Below, in pieces: positions 59,264-64,000 of a DNA stretch of 64,000 nt. The first letter of the stretch is position 1. Each line of letters opens with the position of its first letter. The stretch comes from Paramecium octaurelia (lineage: Eukaryota > Ciliophora > Oligohymenophorea > Peniculida > Parameciidae), in the NCBI GenBank assembly GCA_905182995.1, contig CAJJDP010000010.1:310001-374000 (forward strand), given 5' to 3'. Below the pieces are notes generated by a model. The model did no database searches. It worked only from the letters and a program-made list of their open reading frames with translations, and had not been told where the DNA came from. Both the position numbers and the translations under genes were made by a program.

Positions 59264-60973
59264 TCAGAAATCTTTGAATTGTTAATCGTAATCTTTTTAA
59301 GGTTTTGAGTGATCGTCATCAATGACCTTGTTTGGATCTACATAAGATGATGGAGGACAATACCTTCACTAGTGAAATCTTTATCGAAGCCATCCAACCA
59401 CTACTCTCCCTAAACTCTTGGTTTGTAAGGAGTGGGTACTTTTTTTTGGATCAACTATTCCCAATTGATGTCTTTGAACCAAGGATGTGCGATCAACTCT
59501 TAGAAATCGCCTTTAGCTCCTAGTCTTGAAAATCGATCTCTAACAAGTAACTTTTGTTATATAGTTTATATATATTTACTCTTGAAATGAAATCTTTAGC
59601 TTCTTTACTGACTTCTGGTCTTTCAGGGAATCTTAGTTCAGCCTCCTTGATCAATTTAAACATAATGGTTTAATTTTTATTGTAAAAGGGAGGCAAACCA
59701 TACATCATTTCATAAGTAAGGATGCCTAAACTCCACCAATCGGCTGTTTTATCGCACCCATATCCTAGAATGACTTCTGGACAAAGATATTCAGGAGTTC
59801 CACAAAAGGTCATAGCCAATTCGTTTTTACGTACAATTTTAGCCATTCCAAAATCAGTCAAGAATACATTGCCTACGTCATCCATTAAGATGTTTTCTAA
59901 TTTAAGATCACGATAAACAATATCTTTGCTATGTAGATGTCCTAATCCTAACAATAACTCAGCCACATAAAATTTAGCTCTTCTTTCATCGAATTTTCTT
60001 GCCATTCTCAAATGTTAAAACAATTCCCCTCCTTTCATGAATTGCATAATGAAAAACAATTTCTATGGAGTTTGGAATGCATAAGCCAAATTGACCAAAA
60101 ATGGATGATTAACGTGTTCCAATATCATTTTTTCTGTTTTAGTGTGTTCAAGTTGGTCCTTCTCTATGATATCTTCTTTCCGGATGGTCTTCATAGCAAA
60201 CCATTCTCCAGTGTCTTTTTTCTCGACCAACATCACTTGCCCAAATGCTCCTCTACCCAAAACTTTCAGGATTGAGAAGTCATCCAATGTAACCTCCTTA
60301 CCTTTCTCCCTTGCCCATAAGGTTTGCGTTTTCTTTCTGGCATCATCTTTTTCTTTTGTCTCTCCCTCTAAGATTTAGGCAAAAATCTCATTGTCCATAT
60401 ATTAGGGTTATTCAGAGGGGATCTTAGAGACATGCTTCTTCTTATCACTTTTGGTAGTGGCATAATTGTACAATGACACATCCTCTTTGAAATAACTAAA
60501 CACATTATATATGATGGCAATACATTGCTAGTTTGGCTTTGGTGCATAGACAATAGCCTTCTAAGATCTTGGACACGATTTTATTGCGTCTAAAAAGAGA
60601 TCTCGGTAAAACACTTACTTGTCATAACTGCTATATCTGTAATCGTATTCATCTGGAACATGGATCACGAATTCTGTACCGATGGAGGACAATGTAATAG
60701 CCTTTATCTTAGTGTATGGAATCTTCCTCTTGATGGCTAGTGAATGAACATTAATAAAGATGATACATGTGCCTTTCAGGTTTATGACATTCTTTGTTGA
60801 CACCAGCAAACTACGTTCTTGTCTCTTCTTGTAATCATTAAACTTAAACAAGTTGCATGACAACAAAATGCGTTCTAGATAGATTATCAAGGTTGATTAC
60901 CATCCTGATCCAACTATTTAGAGAACTTGTCATTCTCTAAATTGAGTTCATCATTAGGATTATGATTTTACAT
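59264..60973 (-). CDS. AGC-family protein kinase with TH1/PH-like N-terminal domain
   Basis: About 517 residues. Residues 25-130 carry a lipid-binding-type domain like the myosin-I TH1 tail (NLFKFNDYKKRQERSLLVST, TKIKAITLSSIGTEFVIHVP). The AGC kinase starts at FSILKVLGRGAFGQVMLVEK, with WFAMKTIRKEDII, IVYRDLKLENILMDD, NVFLTDFGMAKI, AMTFCGTPEYLCPEV and DWWSLGILTYEMMYGLPPFY. The AGC tail reads HPWFKDINWEQLIQKKVPTP and ends QFKDF, a truncated PKA-style FxxF hydrophobic motif. All catalytic residues are present. At least five introns; one near 60570 would have to be 16 nt to keep frame, so that join is unsettled. Its ATG lies 16 bp after the MORN gene stop. Confidence 0.88.
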
Positions 60974-60989
60974 AGTATTTATTAAATAA

Positions 60990-62020
60990 TCAATCCCATT
61001 AAATCCGTTTGCCTTCTTTCCACACTCCCTTACGAGAAGTACCATTCGTAAAGAAATATTCACCTGACCCATCCTATTTCCCCATCACCCATTAACCCAC
61101 ATACTTATGGCCGTCCTCCCATATCAATGTCCCGAACCCATGTTTCTATCCATCTCTATATTCGCCTTCATACTGTCTCCCTAGATTATGTTGCATTCCA
61201 TACCATCTTCCCATTTCATTATTCCCTTCCCATTCATCTAATTATTCACCCATTCACCTTCAAATATTCTCCCGTCAGGCCAAACGTACTTTCCTTGTCC
61301 GTGGAGATTATTCATTTGAAAATTGCCTTCGTACTTTGAACCATCGGGATATGTTAGCTTTCCAAATCCTTCCTTCTTACCTTATTTGTAATGCCCTGAG
61401 CATAGATATATTATCAATCAGCTACCTTCAAAAATAGAACCATCCGGCCAACTCTCAACACCGTATCCATCTTGTCTATCTTCGACCCAGTCACCTTCAT
61501 ATTTAGCTTGGTTAAAGTTTATGTAGACTCCTTTTCCATGAGCCTGGTCGTTCACCCATTCTCCTTTGTAGACATCTCCATCTGAATGAGTCAAAATACC
61601 CTACCCGTTAGCCTTATTGTTCTACCATTCCCCTTTATAAGTTGACCTAGAAACTTAAAAATAAGATATGTCATACCCATCTGGCCATCTCTGTTCTCCC
61701 TGTCCCCAACGTTTCCCTTGCATCCACTCTCCCTCGTAGTAAGCATCACTCTCCATTAGTATTTTTCTCAGTTTGACAGGAACATTTGAGTTCAAAGTTG
61801 ATTAGATCAAGAGTTCATCTTCAATTGAAATTATTTAAGGAAGAGCACTTTTGTTCGAACATTAAGAATATTAATCATCCTTGTTCTCCTTAGATTTCCC
61901 TTGTGTCGAGTGCATGATCAAATCATCACTCTTAATCCCTGTTTCAATTGCAAATTCCTCTTTTTTTGTAATCTATTGTACCCCTTCGCTTACATAACAC
62001 ATCTTAGTACAATTACCCAT
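60990..62020 (-). CDS. MORN-repeat protein with N-myristoyl-type start
   Basis: 315 residues, introns of 30, 30 and 23 nt. It starts MGNCTKMC, a likely myristoylation/palmitoylation signal, then a polar 100-residue region. Nine or so MORN repeats fill residues 105-310: [102 protein letters not shown] and YVGQWVMGKQDGSG. There is no kinase or other catalytic domain. MORN proteins organise membrane-cytoskeleton contacts in ciliates and apicomplexans, including cortex and flagellar structures. It lies 30 bp from gamma-tubulin on the same strand. Confidence 0.9.
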
Positions 62021-62050
62021 TTATTTTAATTAATAAAAATATATAAATTT

Positions 62051-63494
62051 TCACTGTTACTCTTCGATTCTCATGTTGTCGTCGTTTCCCCAATCCAAGT
62101 AGTTCTTTGACTCAGCCGCCTTGTACTCACTGATCAGGGATTCTAAACACTCCCTTGACTCATCGAATTCATCGAGTGAATCCTTAAACATCGCCTCCTT
62201 CTTGTATTAATCGAGGAAAGCATTCCTGTTTCTCAACTTGTGATACTGCTTTAAAATTCTATCAAAAAGCTAAAACCGTTTCATAAATATCATACTGAAT
62301 GAATACTGGTGTGATTAGCCAACATAAGTCCACTAACCTTATGAGAAGTCTCAATGTAAGGACTCTTCTTGGAAAGAGCCACCTGAATTGAAGTGGGACC
62401 CCATTCGATGAAACTAGCAAGTTTACGTTCCCTAATTCTTTACAAACTCTTATGAATCTGAGTAGCATCAACATCCCCTTGGATGATGTTCAAAATCGAA
62501 ATATAATTTCCATTCTTAGTAGATGTTGAAACCATGATGTTCTTAGTCTGGAGCAATCTCCTCATAACATCCAAGACTGTGGTTTTTCTTACAGAAGAAA
62601 TCTAAATTTAATATATAAAATGTACATGTCTATCAATAGTCAAAGGAGTGTATCCAGTCATCAAAAAGTGACACCTAGGTGTGGGTACTAAGCCAGCCAA
62701 AATACTAACTAAATCGTTATTCATATATCCAGGATATCTAAGGGTAGTGGTCGAAGCTGCCATGACCATAGCCACCAAAGAATTGGTCTGAGATACAGTT
62801 GGAATTGGTATTTTTAGTCTGTCCACAGCTATTCTATTCAAGGCTGTGTTGTCCAATACCACTACAGCATCTGCATTCTAGGCTAATCTACGTAGAGTGA
62901 GTAGAGAATTGTAGGGTTGGACTACAACATCACTTGTCTCATTTTGATTAGGGAACACAGAGTATGTTTATATGATTTTCTTTGGAAAACGATCATTTAA
63001 TCTCTCCAGAATGTATGATCCTGATCCTGAACCTGTACCACCAGCAATTGAATGAAGCATGAGAAATCCCTCCAAACTGTCTGATCCATCAGCCTCTCTA
63101 TCTATCATTTCCATCAACTCTTCCTAGTATCTCTCTCCTTATGAATAACCACATGCCCAATTATTGCCTGCTCCACCTCCATCTTTTGAAATGAATATAT
63201 TCTCAGGATTGAACAGAGTGGAAAATTGAGAAGTCTATATATAATTGATAACTCTGGGTTCCATGTCTATCAACAAGGCTCTTGGTATGTAATGTTCATC
63301 ATCTGCCTAATAGAAGAACACATCCTTCCTATCATCTCCTTAGAGTGCAAATTCCTCCAAAATTCCCTCATTATTTATACCATGCTCTTTGATTAACTAT
63401 TTCCAAAACTCAATACCAACTAAAAAGGATTTATCATACACTTACTTTGATTACCACATTATCCAACTTGAAGTGTAATGATTTCGCGAGGCAT
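62051..63494 (-). CDS. TUBG1: Gamma-tubulin
   Basis: 455 residues with introns of 26, 24 and 26 nt, the usual length. The N-terminus reads [20 protein letters not shown], followed by FWKQLIKEHGI. The nucleotide-binding loop [14 protein letters not shown] replaces the GGGTGSG of alpha and beta tubulin, as is typical of gamma. [38 protein letters not shown] and [18 protein letters not shown] are gamma signatures, and the end is short and acidic. Gamma-tubulin nucleates microtubules at basal bodies and in both nuclei of ciliates. Neighbouring genes overlap only in promoter space (68 bp to the divergent MORN-type gene). Confidence 0.97.
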
Positions 63495-63561
63495 TACAGA
63501 ATTTAAATTATTTCCTTTATTATTTTTATTTTCCCCTCCTAATATTATAATATTAACGGCA

Positions 63562-64000
63562 ATGCGCAATAGTATAATAACTCAACTTGAATTCAAAGAT
63601 GGAATCTACCAAGGATAAACATTACAATCCAGATATAAACAAGGGATCGGAGTTTATCTATGGGAGAATGGATCTGCCTATTTTGGCGAATGGAAATCAG
63701 ATTAAATAGATGGCAATGGAATACTCTTCCTGCCTCCCAAAACAACCATCTAAGGATAATTTAACACAGCAAAATTACATGGAAATTCTCTCATTTAAAC
63801 AAGACAAGCAAAGTATTACGGGAAATGGCTCAACGGATTGCCCAATGGTAACATGACTGCCCATTTCAAGTAAGGAGAAGTTACAATTGCATTTCAAGAT
63901 GGCAAACCAACTCGAGGTCTTAGTTAAAGAGAATAATCATGCGAAATTCCAAACTTAAAGACTGTTTAATGTTACAATAATACTGCTCTATAAACTATTG
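63562..64000 (+). CDS. MORN-like protein, 5' part
   Basis: Partial; 146 codons are visible and the frame is open to the window edge. The first half has MORN-like repeats: YQGQTLQSRYKQGIGVYLWE, YFGEWKSDQIDGNG, QGQFNTAKLHGNS and YYGKWLNGLPNGN. Glycine and aromatic positions are kept, but repeats are more degenerate than in the 60990-62020 gene. It then becomes polar. The start ATG 63562 is 67 bp from the gamma-tubulin start on the opposite strand. Downstream domains are not visible. Confidence 0.7.

Noticed and set aside
59332-59523. Plus-strand ORF opposite the AGC kinase tail
   Set aside because: Sense strand shows the AGC tail HPWFKDINWE and a terminal FxxF motif.
1-64000. tRNA, rRNA, telomeric CCCCAA-type repeats, transposons, retroelements or viral genes
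   Set aside because: None recognised on either strand by eye; absence of small RNA genes should be confirmed by a covariance-model search.

Overview
The window reads as macronuclear DNA of a ciliate very close to Paramecium. Real genes are open only if TAA and TAG are read as glutamine and TGA is the sole stop. Introns are tiny (most 19-39 nt), usually GTA...TAG, and intergenic gaps are often 15-60 bp. A+T is very high. Because only TGA stops translation, chance open frames of 50-150 codons are common here, so length alone was not accepted as evidence. Exon joins were inferred by eye from frame, GT/AG ends and family motifs.

Layout. 1-10.5 kb: C-terminal part of a calcium-dependent protein kinase, a B-box/WD40 protein, an FCP1/SCP-type phosphatase, a kelch-like propeller protein, a COMM-domain protein and a PTB/hnRNP-L-like three-RRM protein. 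10.5-17.8 kb: a small ORF, a large cyclic-nucleotide-binding K+ channel with a CCHC knuckle, a coiled-coil protein, a RING-CH membrane protein, and two stretches of possible decayed coding sequence. 17.8-33.8 kb, the densest block: a voltage-sensor/class III cyclase fusion with 33 glutamines in a row, a second SCP phosphatase, coiled-coil and HTH proteins, a dual-specificity phosphatase, an AVL9-MORN fusion, the dynein-assembly factor DAW1, a p23 co-chaperone with a His-rich tail, and a zinc-finger coiled-coil protein. 34-46 kb: a bacterial-type D,D-carboxypeptidase homologue, a degenerate kinase, an AT-hook protein, a kelch-BTB protein, a long gap with decayed-looking ORFs, a coiled-coil cytoskeletal protein, a START protein and a mitochondrial pyruvate carrier subunit. 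46-56 kb: a secreted saposin/canopy-like protein, two tandem three-repeat Myb factors, 3-methylcrotonyl-CoA carboxylase alpha and a PH-domain kinase. 56-64 kb: PRP38, CLUAP1/IFT38, a UBTD-type ubiquitin-like protein, an AGC kinase, a MORN protein, gamma-tubulin and the start of another MORN-type protein.

Functionally the window mixes housekeeping genes (splicing, leucine catabolism, pyruvate import, gamma-tubulin) with genes for cilia and excitable membrane: DAW1 and CLUAP1 build axonemes and IFT trains, while the K+ channel, cyclase, CDPK and AGC kinase belong to Ca2+/cyclic-nucleotide signalling that controls beating. No operon logic is implied; genes lie on both strands. I saw no tRNA, rRNA, CRISPR, telomeric repeat, transposon or viral element.
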